NCBI GenBank assembly: GCA_963978895.1 | Contig: OZ022247.1 | Location: 11,182,472-11,246,471, forward strand | Direction: 5' to 3' | Length of the DNA: 64,000 nucleotides | Origin: Erpobdella octoculata | Taxonomy: Eukaryota; Annelida; Clitellata; Hirudinida; Erpobdellidae | Program-made: the position numbers and the translations under genes | Notes under the pieces: model-generated | Database searches by the model: none | What the model was told of the DNA's origin: nothing | Seen by the model: only the letters and a program-made list of their open reading frames with translations | Shown here: positions 22,531 to 35,200 of the stretch, piece after piece | Layout of the letters: every line of letters begins with the position of its first letter | How positions within the stretch are numbered: the stretch's first letter is position 1

Positions 22531-23039
22531 TGCCTTTTTGCACTTTATTTTAATGAGTTAGGTAAACAGTTCATTGAAGGACTCTTTATTGTAGTGTTGC
22601 GAATAGTACCAAGCATTTGCCCATTCGTAGCAGATGAAGTCGCATGCTGAAGCGAGGATGCTGCGTCACTCTGGTAAAAGAAATAATTCTATAACAGTGT
22701 ATATTGCACGTGAGTTCCACCTTGCCTGGTGTAAATCTGGGAGTTTATTCCAGCTGATTCGAGGCCAACGCGAAGTGGTTTTGTAATGACGATATGCCTG
22801 ACATAGTTCATATAAGAGCTTCTAAAAGCTCTATAAAAGAAGTTTTTCAAATGTTCACATTGATGGAAAAAAATGATGAAAACACAACAGCTAAAGAATA
22901 CTATAAAAGATTTGTCTTTGTTCATTTTTGAATTTTTAGAAAAAAATGGTAGATTATATTATATGACAGACAAGTTTTCCTGTGCACTATTTTATTTTTC
23001 AAAATCTTCAAAAGCTGCATGAGACAATATTTAAATCTC

Positions 23040-24780
23040 ACTTTAAAGCTGTTGTTTTTTCTACAAAGTATTGAGGCTATTATTTATTTATTTATTCGTG
23101 TTTAAAAAAACCTGACAAAACGCAGGAAATTTCAAACAAATAAGCAAAAAAAAACAAGAAATTAAAAGAAAGTCTATAACGAACGTACAATATTCCGCTA
23201 ATTATAATGACTGGCAATAGTTAATTTTAGACAATAATGATAGAATAATGTTATTGAATCAGCTAATAGAGTAGAAAGAAGTTAGGTTAGTAAGAGTCAA
23301 AGAAGAGCATTCTAATAATAGGTAAAGTTACAAGCAAAACTAGCAGAGTGATGTTGCATTGAACGGAGTACAAAATCATGTTTCCTCTTGCGAAGATTAT
23401 GACCATGATTTAGCATTGGTGGCAGAAGTTTAGAGAAGACATGATCCGGGCTGGATGTTATAGACAAGAACAGGTTTCGATCAGTTTTTAGCAATCGTCG
23501 AATGGCTTGATCTCCGCAAAAACCTCTCCAATCTTTCTTTTTTCGTCACTCTGAAGAAACCCCAACAAACAGGTGAGCATTAGAAAATTTTGGCCAGTGT
23601 AGACGACGTGAAGACTAACTGAAGCAACTCCTTAGATAACCCATGCGATATCAGTATCTGCAGGGCATGGAGAGACTGGGCGCTCGAGTTTATTATTTAA
23701 TTGATATGATCGTCGAAGGTAAGATCTTTCTTCACCACGATATCAAAAATTTTATGACTTTAACTCTTGGTATATCCGGAAGTACAGAAACCATCACTCG
23801 ACTGTTCTTTCTGAAAAAAATTATCTCAGTCGACTTCTTCCTGTTGAGTTGAAGATTATTTACGAACGACCAGCGATTGATCTCTTCAAGCTCGATTTCA
23901 CAGCTGTTTGAGTTCTCCGCTGGAACGATTAAATATGTGTCATCAGCGTATTTGTTCATTACATTTCCTGGAGTTTCAGGCCGCAAGTCTGAGGCTGTGA
24001 TGAGATATGCAGCAGGACCAATCACAGATCCCTGGATGACTCCAGCATTGATGCAGGCAGGATTTGAAGTTTCTCCATTGAAAGTAGTCCGGTGAGTTCG
24101 ATCATGGAGGAAATCAATAATCCAGTTAAATATATTGTGAGGTATGTCTAAAAGTAACATTTTCTCAACCAGCGATGAGTGGCGGACTGTATCGAAGGCT
24201 TTGCTAAAATCCAGAGCTATGACTCGAACATACAATTGAGTTTCTAACATAGTAGTAATGACATTCAGAATATCAATTAACGCGATTGCTGTCGATCCCG
24301 ATGGGTGGAAACCATGTTGTTCCGAGAAGTACAGAGGATTGGGAGGACAAGAGAAAGCCGGTTAAATAATGTTTTACTACTATTTTTCAAGTATCCTGGA
24401 TAGCACCGGTCTGTCATCTGGTGGATTGGCAGGCTGGGCTACCTTTGGCACAGGAATAATGTTTTATTGTTTCCACTGTGTCGGAAAAGTTAAACTTTCC
24501 AAAGAGACACTGAAGACCTGAGAAAGGGGAGCTGCAAAAACCGGTACTCTTAGTCTTAAGAACCATGATGTAAGTCTATCAAGTCCAGTCGCTGTGTATT
24601 TACTACCATCTTTTTTCCAATTTACTTAATTTGATTGAGTTTTGTTTGATGACTAGCTTGGCTATCTTGGCAGCAACGTAGTTTGCCTCTTCAATACGCC
24701 TTTTACGCATTTTTTCTACGAAGTTCCAAGTTGATCTCTGGAAACGGGTATTGCTATGTAGGTAGTTGTGGTTTTTTCAT
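23040..24780 (-). mobile_element. LINE (CR1/jockey-like), 5'-truncated and degenerate
   Basis: The minus strand at 23732-24250 encodes reverse transcriptase motifs VRVIALDFSKAFDTVRHSSL, INAGVIQGSVIGPAAYL and NKYADDTYLIV (YADD catalytic box), then NNLQLNRKKSTEIIF. The sequence from 23085 to 23700 is its 3' UTR, also found alone at 13500-13925. Further RT similarity upstream (24280-24740) is out of frame, so the copy is inactive. Confidence 0.8.
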
Positions 24781-25068
24781 TTTTTTCCTTTACTTTTTAT
24801 AAATTGTTATGCGTTTAAGAACTGTCGTGAACATTATAAAATGCATGTAAATATTTGTCAATAATAGTAGTAATAATGTGAAATTATCATTCAGTGTCAA
24901 GTCCCAAATTAAGCACAATTAAATATGTTTTGCTAAATAAGACAATTCATGTGAAAGTAATTTCAAACATTTCCAATATCATATATTTATTTCTGCTTCC
25001 ACTTGTTACAAGTGCTGATGTAAAAATGTAAGTTTCGTTTTTAAATTTGTGAAAATTAATCACAGATT

Positions 25069-25390
25069 TAGAATGACAGAAGACAGACTGAATAATTTTT
25101 TTCTAATGTTTGAACACAAAGACTTTGAATTCAGTGAGAATGACATTATTAGCATCTTTGTCGCAAATTACCTAAGACGGAAGTTGTTTTTAGTCCTCCA
25201 GAAGAATAACATTTGTTGAGAATTAGAATGTTAGCCTAACTAATAATTTCTAACTTATTGTTACAGTACTCATTGAATTACTTGTGTCAATAGATTTGAT
25301 TTTTTGAACAAATTTTGTACACTCTTACAATTATCAGTTATGAAGGTGGGGTTGCTTTTTTCCCCCGCTCACCGCAAATGACGCCCCTGT
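25069..25390 (+). mobile_element. hAT transposase C-terminus and 3' TIR
   Basis: 25072-25221 encodes MTEDRLNNFFLMFEHKDFEF and a stop shortly after. This resembles the (S/T)E(D/E)RLN...L(M/L)..E..D tail of the hAT dimerisation region. About 170 bp downstream, 25376-25390 reads 'atgacgcccctg', a hAT-style terminus (CAGGGGCG inverted). Only the 3' end of the element is present. Confidence 0.6.
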
Positions 25391-25525
25391 CTCCCTCTCC
25401 CGCTCCGCTCATTTTGTGACCGATCTCAATTTTTTTTTACAGAAACCTTCCTCTATTGCATGACTTTCAAGGTTGTAGCAATGCATAAAGGACTAGCGGA
25501 CAAACAGACAGTCATTTATATCTAT
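25391..25525 (-). mobile_element. Helitron-like family 1 5'-end fragment
   Basis: Carries 'cccgctccgctcattttgtg', 'caaggttgtagcaatgcata' and 'aaaggac', the conserved 5' block of family 1 in minus orientation, shortened relative to other copies. Confidence 0.55.
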
Positions 25526-27512
25526 ACTAGCAGTGCCCGTAGCGGCTTCGCTCGCATGAAATTAGAGAATTTGAACCGTGCATACATTTTAGAGTACTGC
25601 ACGGATCAATTTTTAAGGTCTTGGCTCGGCCCGTCGACAACTTGGCCCAGTCCGTTTCAAAAACTGAAATTCCTGGCCCGGCACGGCCCGTCTAATATGG
25701 GCCCGGCACGGCCCGTCTAATATGGGCCCGGCCCGTTTGAACAGGCCTAGAAGTTCTATATACTTGATGAAAAACTTCGGCCCGTCCCACCTTGACTTCA
25801 GGTTTAGCCCGGCCCGTCTGAACACCCTAAAAGCACTAAAATGTCTATATACTTGGTTAAAAATCTTGGCCCGTCCCACCTTGATTTAAGGTTTGGGCAG
25901 GGCCGTATGAAGACCCTAAAATAACGGCATGGCCCGTCCGTCCGGTGATAAACTGAACTCATCTACTTTTAACCGGCACAAAACCTCAAAATACTAATTT
26001 TCACATCTGTAGCACTAACAGTTTTTGAGTAGCAGTTATTTTAAAATCAAATAACCCTTTTTCCACTTCAAATTTGAGGTCCTGGAAACCAAATTTTCAA
26101 AAAATCGTGAAACACGTATATCATTATTTCTGGAGTAGAAACCAAATACTAATATTTACTCCTGTAGCATCTACAGTTTTCGAGTAGCAGTTACATTAAA
26201 AACCAAATAACCTTATTTTCCACCCCACATTTGAGGTCCTGGAAACCAAATTAAAAAAAAAAGGTAAAACACGTATATCTTTATTTTTAGAATAGAAACT
26301 AAATACTAATTTTTACATCTGTGGTATTTACAGTTTTTTAGTAGCAGTTACTTTAAAAATCAAATAACCCTATTTTCCACCCCACATTTGAAGTCCTGGA
26401 AACCAAATTTTCAAAAAATGCTAAAACACGTATTTCATTATTTTTGGAGTAGAAACTAAATACTAATTTTTACTCCTGTAGCATTCACAGTTTTTGAGTA
26501 GCAGCTACTTTAAAACCAAATAACCCAATTTTCCAACTCACATTTGAGGTCCGGGAAACCGAATTTTCAAAAAATGGTGAAACACGTATTTTTTATTTTT
26601 CAAGAAGAATCCATATACCAAATTTCAAAATCTCCTCATTTTTGGTTTTCGAGGTATACATTGTTTTAAGTTACTTTAAAAACCAAGTAACCCTATTTTC
26701 CACCCCATATTTGAAATCCTGGAAACCAAATTTAAAAAAAAATGGTAAAACACGTATATCATTATTTCTGGAGTATAAACCAAATACTAATTTTTACTCC
26801 TGTTGCATCTACAGTTTTCAAGTAGCAGTTACATTAAAAACCAAATAACCCTATTTTCCACCCCACATTTGTGGTCCTGGAAACCAAATTTTAAAAAAAA
26901 TGGTAAAACACGTATATCTTTATTTTTAAAATAGAAACTAAATACTAATTTTGACATCTGTGGTAATTACAGTTTTTGAGTAGCAGTTACTTTAGAAAAC
27001 AAATAACCTTATTTTCCACCCCACATTTGAAGTCCTGGAAACCAAATTTTCAAAAAATGCTAAAACACGTATTTCATTATTTTTGGAGTAGAAACTAAAT
27101 ACTAATTTTTACTCCTGTAGCATTAACAGTTTTTGAGTAGAAGCTACTTTAAAAACCAAATAACCCAATTTTCCAACCCACATTTGAGGTCCGAGAAACC
27201 GAATTTTTAAAAAATGGTGAAACACGTATCTTTTTATTCTTCGAAAAGAATCTATATACCAAATTTCAAAATCTCTTCATTTTTGGTTTTCGAGATATAC
27301 ATTGTTTTAGAAAAAAGTTTGTTTTCCAGTTTTTTCCTCTCAGGAGCAAAATTTTCAAAAACCCTTTCTTAGCGGATGTTTATGCTATAAAAGTAATATA
27401 AGTTCCAAATTTCACGTTCCTAGGATGAGGCGTTTGAGCTCGGCGTTGATTATCAGTCAGTCAGTCAGTCAGTCAGTCAGTCAGTCAGTCAGTCAGGACA
27501 TGTTCTTTTATA
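25526..27512 (-). mobile_element. Helitron-like family 2, longest copy
   Basis: The CTAG 3' end at 25526 is followed (reading left to right) by 'cagtgcccgtagcggcttcg' and the ggcccg-rich block. About nine ~155-bp internal units follow. The 5' end is (GACT)n-rich 'cagtcagtcagtcagtcag', then 'gacatgttcttttatatata'. It differs from the 19352-20878 copy mainly in the number of internal units and in (CAGT)n length. Confidence 0.68.
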
Positions 27513-27984
<472 letters not shown>

Positions 27985-27988
27985 TTTT

Positions 27989-28266
<278 letters not shown>

Positions 28267-28288
28267 GCGTATGTATGTGTGTATGTAT

Positions 28289-28480
28289 TAATGTAAAATC
28301 GCTGTTTTAACAATAGGTTTTCCCATTGATAGACGTTAAAGGACTTCGAATAACTATTATTGACATTATTAATAAACCAGAAGGTATAACTAGCCGTAAC
28401 AAAGCTTCATTTATTATTTTCCAATAAAACATCAAAACCACTCTATTGAGCCCGGTATACGATTTGGTGATATCGTAACA
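28289..28480 (+). repeat. 5' LTR
   Basis: Starts taaTGTAAAATCGC and ends GATATCGTAACA. TG...CA termini are present if the first three bases are set aside. It contains 'taataaaccagaagg' and 'ttccaataaaacatc', which hold AATAAA signals. It differs from the 3' LTR near 28308 and 28440 only. Confidence 0.88.
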
Positions 28481-28481
28481 T

Positions 28482-28499
28482 TGGTGTCAGAATTGGGAT
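28482..28499 (+). promoter_or_regulatory. Primer binding site, tRNA-Leu type
   Basis: TGGTGTCAGAATTGGGAT begins one base after the 5' LTR. From knowledge of tRNA sequences, the 3' end of tRNA-Leu(CAA) complements TGGTGTCAGAAGTGGGAT, so 17 of 18 bases match. TGG pairs with the CCA tail. Confidence 0.75.
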
Positions 28500-28505
28500 A
28501 CAAGA

Positions 28506-30080
28506 ATGGTTTTGAAATCATTGGATGAGCTTTGGGCGAGTGAAATGAAAGACGAGCTGGAGAAACGTGGCCTGAGCGATACAGGTAAAAAGGACGAACT
28601 TATGGAACGCCTCTTAGCCGCGTTAGTGAATGAGGGCTATGGGCCTGACGACGACGAATATCTATTCGACATTGACGAGGAAGCTGTGGTCAAGCGAAGG
28701 AAATTAAAAAACAAATTGCTGGAGGAAGAAAGACAACGAGCGAAAGAAATCATGGCAGCACAGAAGAAGACAGGAGAAGGAATGATTCTTGGCCACGGAA
28801 ACAAAGTGGCAGCAGCCGGTACAACTGTTGAGAGTTTGGTCGCAGGGTTGGCTGAGGCAGTGGTGGACACGGTTCTGGACCAGCGGGCTGCTGGTGATGT
28901 GGGTTGCTGCGGCGAAACCCAATTTGAACTGGAGTCCACCAGCTGTGTCTCAGAGCATGTGACGGATGACGGCCGTACAGACTGCACAAGTCAGGTGGGT
29001 CATGATGATGAGCCTGTCAAAAACGGTCATGATAAGGAACCTTGCAAAGATGCTCAAGATGAACCATGCAAAGATGGTGACAGTGATACAGTCGGTTTGG
29101 ACGTCAAAAACCAAACTAAAGAAGATGAGAAGAATGTTGAAAACGAAATGCAAAACGATGAGGATGAAAGTGACGATGATGATTATAATAATGGCAATAA
29201 CAACTATGGCTTTCACCCATACAGCGACGGTTCTGAAACGGAAGCCTCCATAACAGACGACGGCACCGAATATTCAGGGTCAGATTTTAGTGAAGAATCT
29301 GACTCGGATGAAGCAACCGAGGATTTAGAAACGGACGAAACTCCAATGGAAAAATACGTCAAAGTTAACTTGACAAGAAAAGAAGACACTGATTTGAGAG
29401 ACGATGGCGATAATTTGAAGAAAGATCCGCTGGACGATACGAAAGTTGACACCGACGAAAGAGCCGAGTTGGAATGTGAAAAGAAAACGTTCGATTGTAG
29501 CTTGGAAGAAAACAAACATGACGGCGATGAACTTCTCCAAAACAACAATAGCAATGCAGCAAGCAAAAACTCTGGAAAAAATGAGACAAGAACAGAGAAC
29601 GGTACCGCGGGTTCTAAATCAGATGAATCCACAGAAGATTCTAGATCAGATAGACTAAGAGTCATTGTAAAATCAAATAACAGTTTGATGAAGGGATTTA
29701 TTGGATTTATGGAACGATGTGTTTTCGAAAAACCTTTTGAAGAGTTTCTTGAGAAAGATCTAAAGGATGTGAAGGAAGAAGAAAAAGCAGACAGTTCCGA
29801 TAAACCGTGCAAAGATGTTCAGGACGAGGCATGCAAAAAAGGCTGTGATGAACCGTGCAAAAATGGCGACGATGAGCCAAAGAAAGACTCTGTTGATGAG
29901 CCAAAGAAGGACTGGAAGAAACTGTGTCAAACGGTCAAGAGACTTGACCATGTTGTTTGCGAATTGCGGTCAAAGCCACGAGTAAAGATCAAGGTATTTT
30001 GTGTTCGTGGCCGAGTCGCATTTCTTAAAAGCGATATGCTGTTCTGGACGAACAGAATTAAGAAGGGGGTAATAATGTAA
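28506..30080 (+). CDS. SAP-domain acidic protein of LTR retroelement
   Basis: 524 codons, intact, ATG seven bases after the primer binding site. Residues 4-40 (LKSLDELWASEMKDELEKRG, then TGKKDELMERLLAAL) are a SAP helix-extension-helix, a DNA- or scaffold-binding fold also seen at the start of some Gag-like proteins. A short basic helix follows (residues 60-85). The middle (about 150-420) is very acidic and Ser/Asp-rich. Short Cys repeats of the form EPCKD recur before residue 210 and after residue 430. The C-terminus, about 50 residues, is basic and hydrophobic (VKIKVFCVRGRVAFLK). The stop codon lies in the 3' LTR. No capsid, zinc knuckle or enzyme domain is recognised. The protein might act as a Gag substitute, or be a captured host gene. 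Confidence 0.8.
   Translation: MVLKSLDELWASEMKDELEKRGLSDTGKKDELMERLLAALVNEGYGPDDDEYLFDIDEEAVVKRRKLKNKLLEEERQRAKEIMAAQKKTGEGMILGHGNKVAAAGTTVESLVAGLAEAVVDTVLDQRAAGDVGCCGETQFELESTSCVSEHVTDDGRTDCTSQVGHDDEPVKNGHDKEPCKDAQDEPCKDGDSDTVGLDVKNQTKEDEKNVENEMQNDEDESDDDDYNNGNNNYGFHPYSDGSETEASITDDGTEYSGSDFSEESDSDEATEDLETDETPMEKYVKVNLTRKEDTDLRDDGDNLKKDPLDDTKVDTDERAELECEKKTFDCSLEENKHDGDELLQNNNSNAASKNSGKNETRTENGTAGSKSDESTEDSRSDRLRVIVKSNNSLMKGFIGFMERCVFEKPFEEFLEKDLKDVKEEEKADSSDKPCKDVQDEACKKGCDEPCKNGDDEPKKDSVDEPKKDWKKLCQTVKRLDHVVCELRSKPRVKIKVFCVRGRVAFLKSDMLFWTNRIKKGVIM
30057..30072 (+). promoter_or_regulatory. Polypurine tract
   Basis: 'attaagaagggggtaa' immediately precedes the 3' LTR. The purine run AAGAAGGGGG is the expected plus-strand primer. 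It overlaps the last codons of the SAP gene. Confidence 0.65.
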
Positions 30081-30264
30081 AATCGCTGTTTTTACAATAG
30101 GTTTTCCCATTGATAGACGTTAAAGGACTTCGAATAACTATTATTGACATTATTAATAAACCAGAAGGTATAACTAGCCGTAACAAAGCTTCATTTATTA
30201 TTTTCCAATAAAACATCAAAACCATTCTATTGAGCCCGGTATACGATTTGGTGATATCGTAACA
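30073..30264 (+). repeat. 3' LTR
   Basis: About 99% identical to the 5' LTR and followed by GTAT. It supplies the gene's stop codon (30078-30080). Confidence 0.88.
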
Positions 30265-30855
30265 GTATGTATGTGTATGTGCACGTATGTGTGTCTGTGT
30301 TTATGTATGTATGTATGTATGTATGTATGTATGTATGTGTTTTTTACAATATTTCGGCACTAAATGTTCATTCAAAGTATGTATGTGTGTGTATGTATCT
30401 ATCTAGGTATGTATGTATGTATGTATGTATGTATGTATGTATGTATGTATGTATGTATGTATGTATGTATGTATGTAGAATCGGATCTAGGGGGGGGGGC
30501 AACTGAGAGCGAAGGAATGAGCGGGAAAGCGACAGGGAACGGATAACGACCGGGAGCGGGAGTGTGTATGCATAGATATCTATGTGTGTATGTATCTATG
30601 TATGTATCTATGTATGTATGTATGTATGTATGTATGTATGTATGTATGTATGTATGTATGTATGTATGTATGTATGTAGAATCGGATCTAGGGGGGGGGG
30701 AAACTGAGAGCGAAAAAATGAGCGGGAAAGCGACAGGGAACGGATAACGACCGGGAGCGGGAGCGCAAGCGGGAAGGAAACCGGAGCAAAAAAGAAACGC
30801 ATTAGGTAAACCTCTAAAAACCCCGGGCAACGCCGGGTGCCCCGCTAGTATATAT
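30265..30855 (-). repeat. TATG arrays with Helitron-like family 1 3' ends
   Basis: (TATG)n at about 30300-30340, 30405-30476 and 30620-30678 alternates with 'gaatcggatctagggggg' plus GA-rich blocks (30477-30560, 30679-30835). The last block ends in 'ccccgggcaacgccgggtgc' and CTAG at 30845-30848. Two near-identical modules in tandem suggest local duplication. Open frames here are repeat artefacts. Confidence 0.75.
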
Positions 30856-31013
30856 ATAAATGAACACAAATATAAAAAGCAATTTATACAATCACATTCA
30901 ATAACTTGTGTAGGTAATGATTACGAAATTGGCACTTTAACCCCTTAAGACCGATAGTACTGTGATGTAAAATTTAAAAAAAAAAGGATTCGTGGTGTTA
31001 AGGTATTAAAAAA

Positions 31014-31330
31014 TTATGAAAGCAACAATTTTTTTTTATGTTTTGCAAAAATTTTTTTACATGGGTCATCGTTGACCCAATCGGCTTTAAAGGTAACATA
31101 AGTTGTTGCTGAGGCATACTGAAATGTGCATTGATATACACTATTCATAGGACAAGCACTATATAGACCGGCTGACAGAAAGGTGACAAGGTCCAGTGGC
31201 GTAGCCAGGATTCTATAATAAGGGGAGCTCACGGCAAGCATATAACAAATGTCGAAATGTCAGTATAATAATGTTAAAATAAACAATTCCAAATACTTAT
31301 GAGAAAATTTGTTTATTTACACATATACAG
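31014..31330. other. Unique AT-rich sequence with hAT-type terminus
   Basis: 'cagtggcgtagccaggattc' at about 31195 is a common hAT-type end in invertebrates. I did not find its partner. No gene seen. Confidence 0.4.
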
Positions 31331-31337
31331 ATAAGGT

Positions 31338-31549
<212 letters not shown>

Positions 31550-31552
<3 letters not shown>

Positions 31553-31722
31553 TATATGGGATCATCGCAACTGATCCCAGGACAACTGATCCCAGGACTA
31601 CTGATCCCAGGACTACTGATCCCAGGACAACTGATCCCAGGACAACTGATCCCGGGACAACTGATCCCATGGACAACTGATCCCATGGACAACTGATCCC
31701 ATAGACAACTGATCCCATTCTG
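31550..31722 (+). repeat. 15-bp tandem repeat family (AACTGATCCCAGGAC)
   Basis: About ten units of 'aactgatcccaggac', with variants at the GGAC end ('catggac', 'cataggac'). It starts 'gggttatatgggatcatcgc'. Relatives lie at 38210-38370, 56970-57110 and 57380-57440. In one frame it reads (GSVVL)n, but it is not a gene. Confidence 0.88.
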
Positions 31723-31799
31723 CATCATTTTATATTTCACTGTTTCTGCAATCAATAAACTGATATTAACATACATAATTTCCGATTTCTGTTTGTGTG

Positions 31800-31949
31800 T
31801 ACGAATGTATGTGTATGTATGTATGTGTGTATGTATGTATGTATGTATGTATGTATGTATGTATGCATGTATGCATGTATGTATGTATGTATGCATGTAT
31901 GCATGTATGTATGTATGTATGTATGTATGTATGTATGTATGTATGTATG
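31800..31949. repeat. (TATG)n at 3' end of HERO-like element 1
   Basis: TATG with a few 'tgtatgca' variants, directly continuous with the element's 3' terminus at 31950. Confidence 0.95.
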
Positions 31950-32277
31950 TGTGTGTTCACTCCTGAAGAGCTTTTCTGTGGAGGTCATCAGAAGAAAACC
32001 CCCCCTCGAGCAAACGTTTCGGCTCTTTAATTTCTTGACGTTCTAAGGGGGGCGAGCCACGTTCGACGGACGAACGTCCTCCGGCAGAAAATGTTTCTGT
32101 TCTTTTCCGACATCGAATTTCTATCATTCCTTGCATCGTGGCAGATATTTGTCATGCAAATAAACTCGCGACTTTAGAGAAATTCAGACTATTCAAGTGA
32201 GAAAACCTTCGACGACATAACGGCTTCGCTTTCGTAGCGGTACTTAATATCGCCACGTAAACAAAGACGAAGCAATT

Positions 32278-35200
32278 CTATTCTTGCGGAGCGGAGAGAG
32301 CGGCTTCTAAATTTGGAAAATCTTCTTTTTTCTCTCTTTGAGACCAAATCCAGAATGAAGCCGATTCTGCTGCTTCAGAAATCTGTTTAATTGCACGGGT
32401 CCGCTCTCTGTTAGACATTCCCAGGGCCAGCAGCAACTTTAGCAAAGATTTACCAACCAAACCGCGTGCTCCGACTTCAACAGCAAAAAGCTCAGCTCTT
32501 GAGCCATTTGCTTCCAAATCCAACATCAATTCTCTGTATCTTTCTAATTTCATGATATTACTGGCCTCCATGTTGCTTTCCCAAGGCACTGTCAACTCGA
32601 TGAGAAGAAATGTCTTGGCCACACTCGAAAAAACAACTATGTCTGGCCTTTTTCCACTTTCCTTTATTGAAACTGGGAAGCACTTTTCCGTTTTCAGATC
32701 GGCAGAGACCCTCCAGCCGTTCGCCGCATGGAAAACATTCTCTCCTTCCGTGAGGGTTCTTTTTGGGCGATTTAGCTGCGGCAATCCCTCTCTCAAAAAA
32801 TAAATCCTCCTCCTAGGTTTCACCTCCATTGAGTTGGCTTTTCGGCAGGCCTCTTTTACAAATCCCAGCAGCTTTTGGAGAACAAGGTTGTGGCGCCACG
32901 TATATCTACCATGAGAAAGGGAATAGGAGCAGGAGGAAAGAATATGAATCAATGACTGCGACTGACCGCAGAGCTGACACTCATCGTTCTCAATTAATTT
33001 CCATTTCTTTAAATTGCTGGCTGTTGGCAGCTGATCATACATCGATCTAATGAGGAACGATAGCCGCACTGGAGCATAGCGCCATATATCTTCCCATGAC
33101 AGAGACCGCTGAACTGTCTCCTCCCATCTGGTCCAGTCGCCTTGCTGTGACAATTGTGCGCTCTTCACAACTCTCTCGCTTTCTATCGCTTGCTTTCTGT
33201 CCTGAACAATCAAGTCTGATCTTTCCTGAGCGTTTGCCTTGGACCACCAGAGATGGTGGTTCCATCCAACACCATGCCGCCCCAACTGAACTGCTCCGGT
33301 CCTTTCAGTCCACTGGAGAGAAACCGTGGCATTCTCTATTTCAACCCTAGCATTCCATTTGGTTCCTGAGATTAGAGTTGGTTTTACCTCAGCGACTCTC
33401 TGATCCGTTGAATTATCGAGCATCATCTGAGTTCTCAGTTTGCTGATCTTGAAATCTTCAACAAAAGACCGCAATGGAAGTCTCAGCTTGGCTGTTTTGC
33501 CGTAGAAAGCCACAGACGTCAATCCCGGAGGCAGACCCAACCATTGACGTGTAAAACGAGCTATCTTTCTTTCTAGTTTCTCCACAACTTGCAGACCAAT
33601 TTCATAGACTGTCAAAGGCCAAAGCAGTCTTGGCACTAAAACAAATTGCAAAATCCACACTTTGAACCTGCTCTGAAGCGGAGCAGCATTAATGCTTTCC
33701 ATGGAGACAGTTGCCATACGGAGAATAGAAGCACCCTGATCAACGTCATTCAGGGATTTACAATACCATCTCCCGAGACTTTTCACTGGTTCGTCGCTCA
33801 CTGTTGGAATCTTGTTACCATCAACAGAGAAAACGGTGTATTCATCAATTTTACCGCGACGCAGGGAGAGACTTCTCGATTTAGATGCTTTAAAACTCAT
33901 TCCGCACCATTTGAGTAGATCGCTGAAGACATCAAGTGTCCGTCTCATTGAAATACACTTATTCAAACTAATTGTCGTGTCGTCCATGAAAGCTCTCAGA
34001 GGTGGCATGAAAATACCTCGGCCGACATAAACATCTTCTACCCTTGCACCAACTGAATTCAGAAGTAGTTGCATTGCTAGCACGAATAATATGGGAGAAA
34101 TAGAGCACCCCATGGCTATACCGACCTGAAGACGAAACCAATCGGTTGAACACGTCTTTGTCGATAATCTCAGGTGAAAATCTTGAAAATACTGTCGTAG
34201 AATATCCATAACGAACTTTGGAACATGGTGCATCGTCAAAGCTCTCCAAATCAGCTGGTGACGAACCGCTCCATAAGCATTTGCAAGATCAAGCCAAACG
34301 ACGTGCAAACTGAGTCGATTCTGTTTTGCTCTTTTTATAGACTCCCAGATCATGGTAGAATGTTCGATGCAACCAGGAACACCAGGGATTCCTCCTTTCT
34401 GAATTGACTTGTCTATGTAGTCGTTTTGTGTTAGATAGCTCGTCAACCTCTTGGCAAGCACAGCAAAAAATATTTTTCCTTCAACATTGAGAAGAGAAAT
34501 TGGTCTGAACTGATTGATGTCGACTGAAACTTTCTCCTTTGGTATAAAAATGCCTTCAGCTTTTTGCCACTCTTTATCAACAGACCCGGAAGTCCAAGCA
34601 GACTTGAGCAATGAGTGTAAAACTTTCAACACACCCGGACATTTTTTATACACCAGGTATGGTACACCATTTGGGCCTGGAGCAGATCTATTTCTTGTTT
34701 TTCGGAGGAATTGGGATATGTCAAAAATTGAAATTACTCCCTCGTTGAAAGCAACCTTTGGAAGAGGAATCTCGGGAAGATCTGATCTTTCAGCTAGTTC
34801 TTTGTCGCCCAAGGGGTCAATGAAAGCAGCTCGGAAGTGATGATCAAGCTGCTCTTTACTGACTTGCAGAGTACCTGACTTTGGTGGATCGAGCAAGCTT
34901 TTACCATAACGGAATGGATCTCTGACAAACTGGAATCTTGTCTTCCTTTGTTCTCTTTTCTTTACCCGCAAACGTTCTGCTCGCAAGAGTGCACTCAATC
35001 GCTGCCTCAAGTCATGTCGTAATGCTGAGAGCCCTGGTTTCTCGTTGTCTGGAGCTCTCCTCCATTGTTGACGAAGTCGTTTTTTTTCCTTTTTGAGTCT
35101 AGCAATCTCTCGTTGTCGCCTTGAAATATGAGTTTTTTCGCCTCTGTCCATGAGAACTTTTTCCTTGGAACCGAACATCTCTAAACACTTGTTGTAAATG

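Larger units (their letters stand above)
28289..30264 (+). mobile_element. Short LTR retroelement encoding a SAP-domain protein (candidate new family)
   Basis: Two 192-bp direct repeats (28289-28480, 30073-30264) flank 1,592 bp and differ at about two positions. A GTAT target duplication flanks them (28285-28288, 30265-30268). It is confirmed by the uninterrupted paralogous module at 10729-10800. A tRNA-Leu-type primer binding site follows the 5' LTR and a purine tract precedes the 3' LTR. The internal region has a single 524-codon gene, with no protease, reverse transcriptase, RNase H or integrase. The element must therefore have been mobilised in trans. High LTR identity means recent insertion. 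Confidence 0.85.

Noticed and set aside
28637..29951. Antisense open frames opposite the SAP gene
   Set aside because: They mirror the low-complexity Asp/Glu/Ser coding strand and have no start context or known domain.
28506..30080. SAP-domain ORF as an ordinary single-exon host gene
   Set aside because: It lies exactly between two LTRs, seven bases after a primer binding site, and its stop codon is in the 3' LTR.
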